Source: Bacteroidaceae bacterium (lineage in GTDB: Bacteria; Bacteroidota; Bacteroidia; Bacteroidales; Bacteroidaceae). Taken from it: 64,000 bases of DNA. The stretch's first letter is position 1; every line of letters starts with the position of its first letter. Of this stretch, positions 19,309-27,982 are shown in pieces. A program made the translations under genes and the position numbers. The notes under the pieces are model-generated. The model saw only the letters and a list, made by a program, of their open reading frames with translations. It was not told the DNA's origin and ran no database searches. The stretch spans positions 29,292 to 93,291 of the forward strand of contig JAFUWG010000015.1 in assembly GCA_017483605.1 (NCBI GenBank), read 5' to 3'.

Positions 19309-19529
19309 ACCAAGGCCCCTCCTTTCCTATGGCAGTATTCTGTCATGTCTGTCACCATTGAAGTGAACGATTGGGTATGCACATAGTCATAATGACGATC
19401 AAGAAAGTCGATGCCCTTGAAACGGCTAAGGTAGTTGAAGGCTTGCTTCATGGTGAGTCCGTGCCTTTTGCCAAACTCATAGATGAAGATAACCACCCAT
19501 TCCATTTTATCTCTGATATCGTAACTCAT
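19305..19529 (-). CDS. DUF3791 small protein, predicted antitoxin-like partner
   Basis: A 74-residue protein matching DUF3791 in pattern: WVVIFIYEFGKRHGLTMKQAFNYL, then FLDRHYDYVHTQ and a helical C-terminus. DUF3791 genes are commonly adjacent to DUF3990 genes. The start at 19529 is preferred because the longer frame passes through the -7 box at 19552. The stop overlaps the DUF3990 start by 4 bp. As first gene it would be made before the putative toxin, as usual for antitoxins. Confidence 0.8.
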   Translation of the reverse strand: MSYDIRDKMEWVVIFIYEFGKRHGLTMKQAFNYLSRFKGIDFLDRHYDYVHTQSFTSMVTDMTEYCHRKGGALV

Positions 19530-19551
19530 TGTTGCATTTCTTCTTGCCCCA

Positions 19552-19559
19552 CAAAGGTA
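19552..19559 (-). promoter_or_regulatory. Promoter of the DUF3791/DUF3990 operon
   Basis: Minus-strand TACCTTTG lies 22 bases before the ATG at 19529, with ATTG 20 bp further upstream: a close consensus match, so this AT-rich island carries a host-type promoter. Confidence 0.65.
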
Positions 19560-19659
19560 CACGCTTTTTTTCATTTCAGCAATTATTCTTTCGGAAAAAT
19601 GTGTTGCAAAGAGGAGTTTTGGGGGCAAAGTGAGGGTTTTTCGATTATTTTGTCAGGCA

Positions 19660-20088
19660 TCATTTCACACGCTGCAGGGTGTATTCCTTTTTGCCGTCGT
19701 TGCAGCGGAGGGATTTGCCTTCATTCTGAATGACATAGACAGCATCGCCTTTGCCACGTTGCCCACCTCCGATGACGGTGATGACGTTCCCTTTCTGAGT
19801 GTATTTCAGGAGAGGCTTTTCTGCAATCGCTTTCGCCATCTTCTTTTGTGCCATCTTAAGCCCAAACTTCAGCATGAAGTTGGCATCGGGTTTCGCCTTG
19901 ATGGTCGGTGTCTGCCTTACCTCCGTATCGCTGACAAACTCAAGTCGGACGCTGGCATCAACGTCCGACTTTTCCGTGCCCTGATTCATGATGTCTTCGC
20001 CGTAATAGACACGCCCCTTCATGCTTTGTGCCGCACAGAAAAGGGTAAAGACAAACAGCAGCAGGACGGTCAATAGATATCTTTTCAT
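19660..20088 (-). CDS. Secreted hypothetical protein
   Basis: A 142-residue protein with a clear signal peptide (MKRYLLTVLLLFVFTLFCAAQ) and a basic mature part ending DGKKEYTLQRVK. No family was recognised. It follows the GH2 gene with only 7 bp between them on the same strand, so it is almost certainly cotranscribed and may be a small periplasmic accessory. It is rich in lysine (KMAQKKMAKAIAEKPLLKYTQK). Confidence 0.72.
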   Translation of the reverse strand: MKRYLLTVLLLFVFTLFCAAQSMKGRVYYGEDIMNQGTEKSDVDASVRLEFVSDTEVRQTPTIKAKPDANFMLKFGLKMAQKKMAKAIAEKPLLKYTQKGNVITVIGGGQRGKGDAVYVIQNEGKSLRCNDGKKEYTLQRVK

Positions 20089-20095
20089 GTTGGTT

Positions 20096-22534
20096 CTATT
20101 GGGTCTTCAAAGAGAGTTTGGCAGGTTTCAACGTGGGGGATGAAACGGTGATGCTCACCTTGCCTGGAGTGCGGGTGCTACGGAGGATGCACTGCATGTA
20201 GCCCGTCTGCATCTGCTTGGTAGTCACATTGTTGAAGAGGTCGTTCGTGTAGTGGTCGCCGTTGTCGAGGGAGACGAAGGTGGCGGCTCCTGAGACGGAT
20301 ACAGTCAGTTCATCTGTGGCGTTGGGGACGATGCGACCTTTGCTGTCGATGGCATAGATGTTGAGGTATTTGAGCGACATGCCATCGGCGAGGAATGTGC
20401 CAGCAGTTTCCTCCACCACCTTCAGCGCCACCGCCTTGCCGCTCGTTTCGATTTCATGGCGAGCCACTTCCTTGCCACCCGTTCGAGCAACGGCGACGAG
20501 TTTGCCACCTGTGCCATAGTCGATGCCGCTCCAGAGGATGATGTTGCGTTTGGCAATGTCGGTGGTGTCGTTCTTTTGTGTGCCGAGAGATTTGCCGTTG
20601 CAGATGAGTTCCACTTCTTCGGCATTCGTGTAGGTGAACACGTTGGGATGCGAACCTGCCTGCTGGTTCCAGTTTTGGTTGATGCGCTGCTGCCCCACCT
20701 TGATGTCGTTCCATTCGAGGCTTTCACCCTCGCCATCCACCACGCCGATGCGAACAACGGGCTCGCTCGGCTGGATGCACGACTTGATGAGGTATGCCTG
20801 CGGGAAGGGTTGCAGGGTGTGGCTGAAGAAGGAGTAGTTCCAACCCTTCTTGGGCCATCCGCTCGACTCGCCCCAATACTCGATGGCGCCCCACCAGCAA
20901 AGCCCCACGCCACGCTGCCTGTCCATGCCGTAGAAAGGCTGCTGCAGTTGGTTGGTCACCGCCTCGCTCTGGAAGAGGATGAGGTCGGGCTTGTGGTCGT
21001 AGTAGCCGTGGTAGGCATCCCACTGATAGTTGAACGATGCCACCTCCGTCTCGCAAGCCAACTCTGGGGGCACGAGGTAGGTTTTGAAGTCGGGTGTGCC
21101 TCTTTGAGCACCAGCACGAGCCGGGAACATGGCAACGGTGGTGGGTCGAGTCTTGTCGTATCGCTTCACCATTTGGTCGAAAATGCGATAGGTGGTGATG
21201 CCCCAGTCGTTCGTCTGATAGCCGCTCCAGTCAGAGCGTGTCTGGAGTTCGTTGCCGAGGCTCCACAGCACCACAGAGGGGTGGTTGCGGTCACGCTTCA
21301 CCCATTCGCTCAGCAGTTCGGGCCATATCTGCATGAAAGGCTTTCTGCCGCCCCAATAGTCTTTGTCCGACCACTTGTCGATGAGTTCGTCCACCACGAG
21401 GATGCCCACCTTGTCAGCCACGCGGTAGAGGTCTTCTGAGTAGGGGTTGTGGGAGCAGCGGATGGCGTTGTAGCCAAAGGCTTTCAGGGTGCGGAGTTGG
21501 CGTTCGATGGCATCGGGGAACGCTGCCACACCAACGGCACCGAGGTCGTGGTGGTTGGCAATGCCGGTGAGGAACACCTTCTTGCCGTTGAGTTTGAAAC
21601 CGAAGTCGGGGCCGTATTCGATGGTGCGGAAACCGAAGTGGTCGGAAATGGAATCGATGACGGTGCCGTTTTCGACCAGCACAGCCTCAACGGTGTAGAG
21701 ATTTGGCTGAACCAAATCCCACTGTAGGGGGTTGGGCACTGTCATTGGGGGGAGGAGCACTTCGGTGTTGTTTTGAGTCGTGTGGTCGGGCATACCCTTT
21801 TCGGCAGAGGCGACCACCTTGCCAGCGGCATCCTTCACACAGGCTTTGATCTGCACCTCGTGACGTTGCCAGCCAACCACCTGCACCTGCACATTCACCT
21901 TATCGCCTTCCGTGTTCACATACAAGCCGTGCCGTGCGATGCGGGTGTTATTGCCAGCCTCCAACCACACGTTGCGGTAGATGCCGCCACCGGTGTACCA
22001 GCGGCTTCCGTTCACTGGCCCCGTGTTCGAATACACCGCCACCACATTCTCGCCGCCATAGTTGACCGCCCTGGTGATGTCAGCCTCGAAGCCCGTGTAG
22101 CCATACTCGTTGCTGGCCACTTTCTTGCCGTTCACATACACATCGCTCACGTACATCACCCCCTCAAAATCCAGCACCAGACGCTTGCCTTTCAGTTCGG
22201 CAGGCACCATGAACGACTTCCTGTACCAGCCCTCACACATCCGCTTGAACCCTCTGCCCTTGTTCTCGTTCTCGTCCCACGGCTGCTCAAACTGATAGTC
22301 GTGCGGCAAATCCAACCGCCGCCACGCACTGTCGTCGTAATCAGCACGTTCGGCATCCTCGGGATTGCCCAGTTGGAACTTCCAGTCGAAGTTGAACAAC
22401 ACCTTCTGGTGCTTCACAAACTCACTCAGCGGGGCATTCTCAGCCACCTTCCCCTCCTGTTTCTCAATGTATTGAGCAGAGGCGGATGCGACACCCAGCC
22501 ACAACATCAGTAAAGGTACAAAAAATCTTTTCAT
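20096..22534 (-). CDS. Secreted glycoside hydrolase family 2 (beta-galactosidase-like)
   Basis: An 812-residue protein with a signal peptide (MKRFFVPLLMLWLGVASASAQ). The GH2 layout is visible: sugar-binding domain (FNFDWKFQLGN, LDLPHDYQFE, YRKSFMVP), immunoglobulin-like domain, TIM barrel with ANHHDLGAVG and NAIRCSHNPYSEDLY, and the acid/base region SLGNELQTRSDW near residue 426. The probable nucleophile lies in LILFQSEAVTN near 520. The last 200 residues resemble the DUF4982-type and Ig-like tail of Bacteroidota GH2 enzymes. It probably cleaves terminal beta-linked sugars from glycans in the periplasm or at the cell surface. Confidence 0.9.
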   Translation of the reverse strand: MKRFFVPLLMLWLGVASASAQYIEKQEGKVAENAPLSEFVKHQKVLFNFDWKFQLGNPEDAERADYDDSAWRRLDLPHDYQFEQPWDENENKGRGFKRMCEGWYRKSFMVPAELKGKRLVLDFEGVMYVSDVYVNGKKVASNEYGYTGFEADITRAVNYGGENVVAVYSNTGPVNGSRWYTGGGIYRNVWLEAGNNTRIARHGLYVNTEGDKVNVQVQVVGWQRHEVQIKACVKDAAGKVVASAEKGMPDHTTQNNTEVLLPPMTVPNPLQWDLVQPNLYTVEAVLVENGTVIDSISDHFGFRTIEYGPDFGFKLNGKKVFLTGIANHHDLGAVGVAAFPDAIERQLRTLKAFGYNAIRCSHNPYSEDLYRVADKVGILVVDELIDKWSDKDYWGGRKPFMQIWPELLSEWVKRDRNHPSVVLWSLGNELQTRSDWSGYQTNDWGITTYRIFDQMVKRYDKTRPTTVAMFPARAGAQRGTPDFKTYLVPPELACETEVASFNYQWDAYHGYYDHKPDLILFQSEAVTNQLQQPFYGMDRQRGVGLCWWGAIEYWGESSGWPKKGWNYSFFSHTLQPFPQAYLIKSCIQPSEPVVRIGVVDGEGESLEWNDIKVGQQRINQNWNQQAGSHPNVFTYTNAEEVELICNGKSLGTQKNDTTDIAKRNIILWSGIDYGTGGKLVAVARTGGKEVARHEIETSGKAVALKVVEETAGTFLADGMSLKYLNIYAIDSKGRIVPNATDELTVSVSGAATFVSLDNGDHYTNDLFNNVTTKQMQTGYMQCILRSTRTPGKVSITVSSPTLKPAKLSLKTQ

Positions 22535-22574
22535 ATCGTATCAGTTAGTTAGTTCATAAAAATCGCCGCCGACC

Positions 22575-22952
22575 TCAGAAGTGCAACTCCACATCCTTCC
22601 CGAACGGTGCAAGAGAGAGGCGAGCCATCTTGAAGTGCTGCTTGCCGAAGGGAATGCCGATGATGGTGATGTAGAGCAGTGCCCCGAAGAAGATGTGGTT
22701 GAGCCATGCCCAGAACCCGCCAAAAATCACCCACAGGATGTTGAGCGGAATGCGGATGCACCCCGTGGGGCTGTCCGTCTTCTTCACCTTCGCCCCGAAC
22801 GGCCACAGGCAGAGCAGCCCGATTTTGAACGTCTGCAATGCCACGGGAATGCCGATGATGGTACATGCGACGGCAAGGCTGCCGCTGAAATATCCGATGG
22901 CAGCCTCGAGTCCTCCGAACAGCCACCACAACAAATTGCCGAGAATCTTCAT
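22575..22952 (-). CDS. YccF domain inner-membrane protein
   Basis: A 125-residue protein carrying two copies of the YccF pattern: ILGNLLWWLFGGLEAAIGYF...IIGIPVALQTFKIGLLCLWPFG, then LNILWVIFGGFWAWLNHIF...IIGIPFGKQHFKMARLSLAPFG. Each copy predicts a pair of membrane helices. The function is unknown. It ends 41 bp before the GH2 gene; a -7 box (TAACTTTG, 23017-23024) lies 65 bp upstream of its start. Confidence 0.88.
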   Translation of the reverse strand: MKILGNLLWWLFGGLEAAIGYFSGSLAVACTIIGIPVALQTFKIGLLCLWPFGAKVKKTDSPTGCIRIPLNILWVIFGGFWAWLNHIFFGALLYITIIGIPFGKQHFKMARLSLAPFGKDVELHF

Positions 22953-23120
22953 AGTTGGTTTTCTTTCTTTACCGGTTGCGAGAAAACGACACAGCCGCCC
23001 TTCTCTTTTTCGAGGGCAAAGTTACATCTTTTTTATCATTTCCCAAGCCTTTTTCCCACTTTTTTCTGCATCCCCTCCATCTTTTCGAGCCTTCCCCAAG
23101 CCGCCAATGCCCGCACCTCT

Positions 23121-23250
23121 CTTAAAACTAAACTTAGATTTTATAAAATTCAAGTTAGATTTATATAAATTTAAGTTCAATTTTATAAAATTTAAGTTTG
23201 ATTTTATAAAATCTAAGTTTGATTTTATAAAATCTAACTTTAGTTTTAAG
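23121..23250. repeat. 21-bp palindromic tandem array that is itself an inverted repeat
   Basis: Units start at 23131, 23152, 23173, 23194 and 23215, exactly 21 bp apart, followed by a partial unit. Each is centred on TTTATAAA; the last two are identical and contain the perfect palindrome AGATTTTATAAAATCT. The two ends of the whole array (from CTTAAAACTAAA at 23121 to TTTAGTTTTAAG at 23250) are inverted copies with one mismatch over about 29 bp. In the 460-bp gap between yccF and menA nothing else is seen apart from their promoters. Because 21 is a multiple of three, both strands read as heptads (for example LDFIKSN), but these are not convincing proteins. Confidence 0.88.
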
Positions 23251-23335
23251 AACACCTGCGGCAAAAGCAGGAAGGAGCGGCGAAAAATCTTGGTTCGGTT
23301 CTCCGCCTGTTTGAAAAATTTTTCGTACCTTTGCC

Positions 23336-23343
23336 GAAGGAAA
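23336..23343 (+). promoter_or_regulatory. Promoter of menA
   Basis: TACCTTTG lies 69 bases upstream of the menA ATG at 23413, following the 21-bp array. A good -33 element was not seen. Confidence 0.5.
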
Positions 23344-23412
23344 AGCCCCCGAAAGGGTTTCCTCTGCTCAGATGCGGAATTGAAAATAACCAACAATATA
23401 GACAGAAAAACA

Positions 23413-24312
23413 ATGAAGAAACATTCGTTGAAAGAGTGGGTGCTCACCACACGCCCCTGGTCCTTTCCTGCTTCTGCCATGCCTGTGCTGGTGACGATGG
23501 CGTGGGTCTTCACCACGGTGAGCCGAGATGCCAACTGGCTGTTGGGCTTGTGGGCACTGGTGAACATTGTGCTGGTACACGCCGCAGGCAACCTCTGGAG
23601 CGACTATTTTGACCACCGCCAAGGAGTGGACCGCGAGGACACCTACGGCGTGAAGATTCTGACCAGCCAGCAATTTACGCCCCGAGAGGTGTGGTGGCTG
23701 TCTGTCTGCCTGCAAGTGGTCGCCGTGGCGATGGGCATTGGCCTTGTGCTGCTGACGGGGCTTCCCCTGCTGTGGATTGGCGTGGCCGGCATCTGCCTCT
23801 CGCTGCTCTACCCGCCACTGAAGTATCATGCGTTGGGCGATGTGGTCATCCTCTTGTGCTATGCGTTGCTGCCGATGATTGGCACATCGTTTGTCACGAC
23901 GGGCGTCATCCACTGGAACGTGCTGTGGCTGGCGGTGCCTGTGGGATTGATTACGGTGGCCATCCTGCATGTGAACAACACCCGAGACATCGAAACCGAC
24001 CAGCGTGCCGGCATCAAGACGTTCTCGCTGCTGACGGGCCGTCGCTTTGCGGCATGGGTGTACGTGTTCGAAGTGACCATGCCCTACCTCTGGATGGTGG
24101 GGCTTGCCGCGGTGGGCATCGTCCCCTGGTTCACGCTGCTGGTGTTCCTGTCCCTGCCCCTTGCCCTCAAGAATGTCAAGACCATGCGAGGCTACAAGAC
24201 GGGAGGCGTCGAGTCGTTTGCCCGACTGGACGAGGCGACCGCTCAACTGCAACTGGTTTTCAGCCTGACGCTCTGCATCGGCTTCCTCCTTGCGGCATTC
24301 TTCGGAGGATGA
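23413..24312 (+). CDS. menA: UbiA family prenyltransferase, 1,4-dihydroxy-2-naphthoate polyprenyltransferase
   Basis: A 299-residue membrane enzyme that attaches the polyprenyl chain to dihydroxynaphthoate in menaquinone synthesis. It begins LKEWVLTTRPWSFPASAMPVLVTMAW. It has the first Asp-rich motif in NLWSDYFDHRQGVDRED, the second in VNNTRDIETDQRAGIKTFSLLTG, and about nine hydrophobic segments. The start at 23413 was chosen over a longer frame running through the 21-bp array and the promoter. It is 30 bp from the CPBP gene, with which it is probably cotranscribed. Confidence 0.88.
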   Translation: MKKHSLKEWVLTTRPWSFPASAMPVLVTMAWVFTTVSRDANWLLGLWALVNIVLVHAAGNLWSDYFDHRQGVDREDTYGVKILTSQQFTPREVWWLSVCLQVVAVAMGIGLVLLTGLPLLWIGVAGICLSLLYPPLKYHALGDVVILLCYALLPMIGTSFVTTGVIHWNVLWLAVPVGLITVAILHVNNTRDIETDQRAGIKTFSLLTGRRFAAWVYVFEVTMPYLWMVGLAAVGIVPWFTLLVFLSLPLALKNVKTMRGYKTGGVESFARLDEATAQLQLVFSLTLCIGFLLAAFFGG

Positions 24313-24342
24313 TATGGACTGACAAACGCTTTCGGACACGAC

Positions 24343-24984
24343 ATGAAAAGGCTCATTTTTTCTATCCTCGTCGCCGCCACCTTGTGGTTTCTGATGTTTT
24401 CTTCGCTGACGGCTCCGCTGCTCAACTTCTGGTGGGCGATGGCTGCCAGTGCCGTGGTGCTGACGACGCTGGCGTGCCAAGAAGGGGTGCTGCAGCGTCT
24501 CCATGCCTCGCTCGGACGTGACGAACACATCGTGAGGTCGGTCATTCGGGAAGTGCTGCTCGGTATCGCCATTGCCGTGGTGCTGTGGGGCGTGTTCTGG
24601 GTGGGCGACAAGGTGGCTTCGTGGCTGTTCCCTTTTGCCCGTCCGCAAGTGGACCTGATTTACGGCATGAAAACGGGCAACCAACCGTGGTTGATTGCCC
24701 TGCTTCTGCTGTTCATCATCGGGCCTGCCGAGGAACTGTTCTGGCGTGGCTACGTGCAGCATCGACTGGGCGAACGATGGTCGCCCACGCTGGGGTATGT
24801 GTTTGCCACCGCCATCTACACGCTGGTTCATCTGCCGTCGGGCAATTTCATGCTCATCATGGCTGCGATGGTGTGTGGGGTGTGCTGGGGCGGTCTCTAT
24901 CGGCTCATGCCACGGCATTTTCTCGCCATCCTGCTGTCCCACGCCCTGTGGGATTGTGCCGCCTTCGTGTGGTTCCCCATCTAA
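24343..24984 (+). CDS. CPBP family intramembrane metalloprotease
   Basis: A 213-residue protein with several membrane helices and the Abi/CPBP motifs: EELFWRGYVQHRLGERW (EExxxR) near residue 129, YTLVHLPSGNFMLIM, and LLSHALWDCAAF. The Glu and His residues expected to bind zinc are present. Bacterial members are implicated in protein processing or self-immunity to peptides; the substrate is unknown. It lies 30 bp after menA and converges on the outer-membrane gene ending at 25019. Confidence 0.87.
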   Translation: MKRLIFSILVAATLWFLMFSSLTAPLLNFWWAMAASAVVLTTLACQEGVLQRLHASLGRDEHIVRSVIREVLLGIAIAVVLWGVFWVGDKVASWLFPFARPQVDLIYGMKTGNQPWLIALLLLFIIGPAEELFWRGYVQHRLGERWSPTLGYVFATAIYTLVHLPSGNFMLIMAAMVCGVCWGGLYRLMPRHFLAILLSHALWDCAAFVWFPI

Positions 24985-25018
24985 AGATTCTTCCCGACCG
25001 AAGCACGGCAAGGGCTGC

Positions 25019-27142
25019 CTATTCGTGCTTCACCACGCCGCTGTCCACGCCTGTGTTCTTCAGCGTCTGCTGCTCCGTTGTGTAGCGTCTGCCATGCGAC
25101 AGATGGAGGGTGAGGCGTAGGGACACCATGTTGCCGAAGTCTGTGTTGCGGGAAGAGGCGGTTTTGTGCAGATAGCGATTGAGGAGTTCGGACTTGTTTT
25201 CAGGCCCGTCGCCGTCGAAGGGGTGCTGCCAGAAGAGGGAAAGGGTACCGAGTTTGCCGAGTCGGTAGGAGAGGCCCAGATAGGAGGCGTAGCCGCCATC
25301 TCCCTTACCCTCACCTTCGAGAAAGTGCCAACCGCTGTCGTAACTGGCTGAAAGCGTGAACTTTCCGAGATAGGCATTGAGGTCGAAACCGCCCATCAGT
25401 GTGTTGCGAAGATGGGTGTAGTGGTCGCCAAAATTGAAGCACCGGAGGAAGGTGCCATAGAGCGTGAAGTCGAACTTCTCAGGAATCAGGTGGAGGGTGA
25501 GATAGTCGTAGAGATAAATCATCTGCACGCTGCCCTGATTGGTGCGGGAGAAGATGTATTGGGTGGTGCCATCGGAGAGCGTTTGACGAGCGATGTCCTG
25601 CATTCGAGTGCGGTGGCAGTTGCGATAGAGGGCAAGAAAACTGTTGGTGACATGACGGCTGTCGTAGTCAAGACGAAGTTGATGCTCATAGTCAGGATTG
25701 GTCTTGAGGGTGGGATTGCCGATGCTCAGTTCTTCAATCAAAGCAAAGGGCAGCAACACACGTTCGTTCATCTGCGTGACATCGGTGAGTTGGGCGATGC
25801 GAGGGGCAGAACTCCGCATCTCGAAGTCGTAACTCAATGAAAGCGAGGAGGTGAGCGAATAATTGAGTGTCACTTTCGGACGTGGCAACCAATAGTTGAA
25901 CGAGCCGCCTTGCTGACTGTAATACACATGGCTCACACCCATGCCTGCCTTATACCCCACCCCGAAGAGTTTGCCCCGAAGTTGTGCGTAGAGGTACTGA
26001 CCAGAGTTGTGCAAGGGATTGTCTTTCTGCAAGTCGCCTGTGTATTCATTGCCCAGGTATTGCTGATGTTGCTTGAAGCCCACAGAGAACGTGAAGGGCT
26101 TGAAGCGATTCTCATAGAGCCACTCGGAGGTGAGGGAATAGGTTCGCCCGCGTACATTATATATATAAGGGGAGACGGCATCGTAAGAATAGCCGTAGCG
26201 ACTGCCCACATACGTGCCCACTGCGTTGGCGGTCAACGTCTGTGCGTGTGGCAGGCGAAGATTGAAGTAAAGATCGAGTTGGGTCGTGCCCGTGCGGTCT
26301 TTGCTTTGGGTGGTCACGGTGTCGGTGGAAAGGGGCTGAATGACCTCCTTCTCCGCATGGAAGGAGGGAGAGTTGCCGAAACTTTGCGAAAGTGTGGCGA
26401 GGAAGAGGTACTTTTCATCTTCGGCAAGGCTGTACTTGGCAGAAAGCCCATTGCTGATGAAGGGGTTCTTGTAGGAGAGGGTACGATTGATGACCGATGC
26501 CGTCGTGCCATCTGCCAGTATGTAATCTGTCGTGCCCTCGGAACGGTAGCCTCTGAAGTCCGTCCATCCGAAGTCGTAGTTGAACGAAAACTCGCTCTTG
26601 CCTCGGTTCATGCGGAGATACAGATTGTCGCTGTTATGGCGACGATTGACCGCCTGCAACACTTCCCCACCCACGACATAGCCGCTGGTCGGACGAAGCA
26701 CATGGATGTCAATCACATACGCCACACCGTCGCCGTATCGCAATCCGGGCGAGGTGATGAAGTCGATGGATTGTACCGTCCCCATTTCCAGCGACAGCAA
26801 ATCCTGTGTGGAGGCAGGCACGTCGTTGATTCTCACCTGTACGGAACCAATCATTTCTGGTGCTGTTATCGTCCGCATCACCTCATCCACACGAATGCCC
26901 GGCAACGACAATTTCTGTAACAGCGAATAGCCATCCGCCGATGCCTCCAACTGCGCTTGCGACGGAAACACCTTCATGCCATCCACCGTTTTCATCACTC
27001 GTGCGGCCTTCACCGTCACACCTTCCAGTTGTACTTCTTTGGTGGCGGCCGAATCTGTTGCCACCGAATCTGCGGTTTCCTGTGCCCACAGCATCGAGGA
27101 AGCCACCCACATTTGAATACAAATAAAAACAAACTTCTTCAT
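25019..27142 (-). CDS. TonB-dependent receptor-like outer-membrane protein
   Basis: A 707-residue protein with a signal peptide (MKKFVFICIQMWVASSMLWAQ). A plug-like N-terminal region (VQLEGVTVKAARVMKTVDGMKVFPS, then LLQKLSLPGIRVDEV and PGLRYGDGVAYVIDI) is followed by about 530 residues of alternating beta strands. It lacks the usual N-terminal carboxypeptidase-like domain and has no SusD-like partner, so a glycan-importer role is not supported. It has its own -7 box (TACCTTTG on the minus strand, 27173-27180) and lies downstream of a membrane-bound winged-helix regulator. Confidence 0.82.
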   Translation of the reverse strand: MKKFVFICIQMWVASSMLWAQETADSVATDSAATKEVQLEGVTVKAARVMKTVDGMKVFPSQAQLEASADGYSLLQKLSLPGIRVDEVMRTITAPEMIGSVQVRINDVPASTQDLLSLEMGTVQSIDFITSPGLRYGDGVAYVIDIHVLRPTSGYVVGGEVLQAVNRRHNSDNLYLRMNRGKSEFSFNYDFGWTDFRGYRSEGTTDYILADGTTASVINRTLSYKNPFISNGLSAKYSLAEDEKYLFLATLSQSFGNSPSFHAEKEVIQPLSTDTVTTQSKDRTGTTQLDLYFNLRLPHAQTLTANAVGTYVGSRYGYSYDAVSPYIYNVRGRTYSLTSEWLYENRFKPFTFSVGFKQHQQYLGNEYTGDLQKDNPLHNSGQYLYAQLRGKLFGVGYKAGMGVSHVYYSQQGGSFNYWLPRPKVTLNYSLTSSLSLSYDFEMRSSAPRIAQLTDVTQMNERVLLPFALIEELSIGNPTLKTNPDYEHQLRLDYDSRHVTNSFLALYRNCHRTRMQDIARQTLSDGTTQYIFSRTNQGSVQMIYLYDYLTLHLIPEKFDFTLYGTFLRCFNFGDHYTHLRNTLMGGFDLNAYLGKFTLSASYDSGWHFLEGEGKGDGGYASYLGLSYRLGKLGTLSLFWQHPFDGDGPENKSELLNRYLHKTASSRNTDFGNMVSLRLTLHLSHGRRYTTEQQTLKNTGVDSGVVKHE

Positions 27143-27250
27143 ACTTTTTGAACGTTACTGAGTTTCACGTCACAAAGGTATGAAGAAGTCCACTCTCAGG
27201 AAGAAAAAACTTCCTGACATTTGTCTGACATTTCGCCGACAAAAACCTAA

Positions 27251-27982
27251 CTATCTGTCTGTCAGCACATACGCCCTACCCCTATCCGACTCGATTTTGA
27301 GATGGCTATGCCCCTCAAGGATGGGTTTGATGCGACGAATGAGGGTGTAGAGCGTGTCGGAGGCATCGGGTTTCTTGGGCCAAAGTGTGTTGCAGATATC
27401 CTGCTTGGAGAGGGAGTGAGAAGGAGAACGGAAGAACATCTCCATGAGTTGCTGCTGCATGGGGGTGAGACGCACTTCGATGCCTTCGTCTGTGAGGAAC
27501 GTACTGTCTGCGGGAATGAAAGAAAGTCCTCCGAAAGCAATGCGGTGGTCTGTCGGTGCCACCACCAAACTCACCTCTGGATGACGCTTTTTGTTCCAAT
27601 AACAACCTATCGCCCAAAGAATTGCCAACACTACCAAAGCCCCAGCAGGACGTTGGTCGGACAAAGCAAAGACGGTGAGGAAAGAGCACCCTGCCTTGGC
27701 TTCGAGCACCGTCACGTCTTGATGGTTGCGATAGACGGTCTTGACAGAGATGGATGCCGTGTCACGCACTTCGGGAATGGAGATGTAACTGCGATAGACA
27801 CGAATGGTATCGGCATCCACCACGTCGCTCTGACGCTCCGCTAATGTCTGCGAAAGAGCCGTCTCCACATCGTCCTCTATGCTCTTTGCCTTGAGTTGGG
27901 CACTACCCAAAGAGGTCAGCACCGCACTGGCAACCAAGAACATAAAAACAACTAACGGTAATGTCTTCATGGTGAAAATCAT
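27251..27982 (-). CDS. Membrane-anchored winged-helix regulator (ToxR-like layout)
   Basis: A 243-residue protein. It has an N-terminal hydrophobic segment (LPLVVFMFLVASAVLTSLG), a periplasmic-type region of about 90 residues, a second membrane helix (AGALVVLAILWAIGCYW), and a C-terminal winged-helix domain of the OmpR/ToxR type (EVRLTPMQQQLMEMFFRSPSHSLSKQDICNTLWP, SDTLYTLIRRIKPIL, IESDRGRAYVLTDR). With DNA-binding and sensing parts in one chain it may be a one-component regulator, but here the DNA-binding domain is C-terminal. The start may instead be the ATG at 27970. It directly abuts the C69 peptidase stop (TAAATG). Confidence 0.82.
   Translation of the reverse strand: MIFTMKTLPLVVFMFLVASAVLTSLGSAQLKAKSIEDDVETALSQTLAERQSDVVDADTIRVYRSYISIPEVRDTASISVKTVYRNHQDVTVLEAKAGCSFLTVFALSDQRPAGALVVLAILWAIGCYWNKKRHPEVSLVVAPTDHRIAFGGLSFIPADSTFLTDEGIEVRLTPMQQQLMEMFFRSPSHSLSKQDICNTLWPKKPDASDTLYTLIRRIKPILEGHSHLKIESDRGRAYVLTDR

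Noticed and set aside
22693-23412. N-terminal extension of menA through the 21-bp array (heptads LDFIKFKL)
   Set aside because: The open frame exists only because the array period is a multiple of three; the promoter at 23336 lies inside it and the enzyme's own start at 23413 matches the family.
23413-24984. CPBP protease as immunity partner of the ACGX peptide cluster
   Set aside because: It lies 23 kb away, is cotranscribed with menA, and CPBP proteins are common stand-alone genes.
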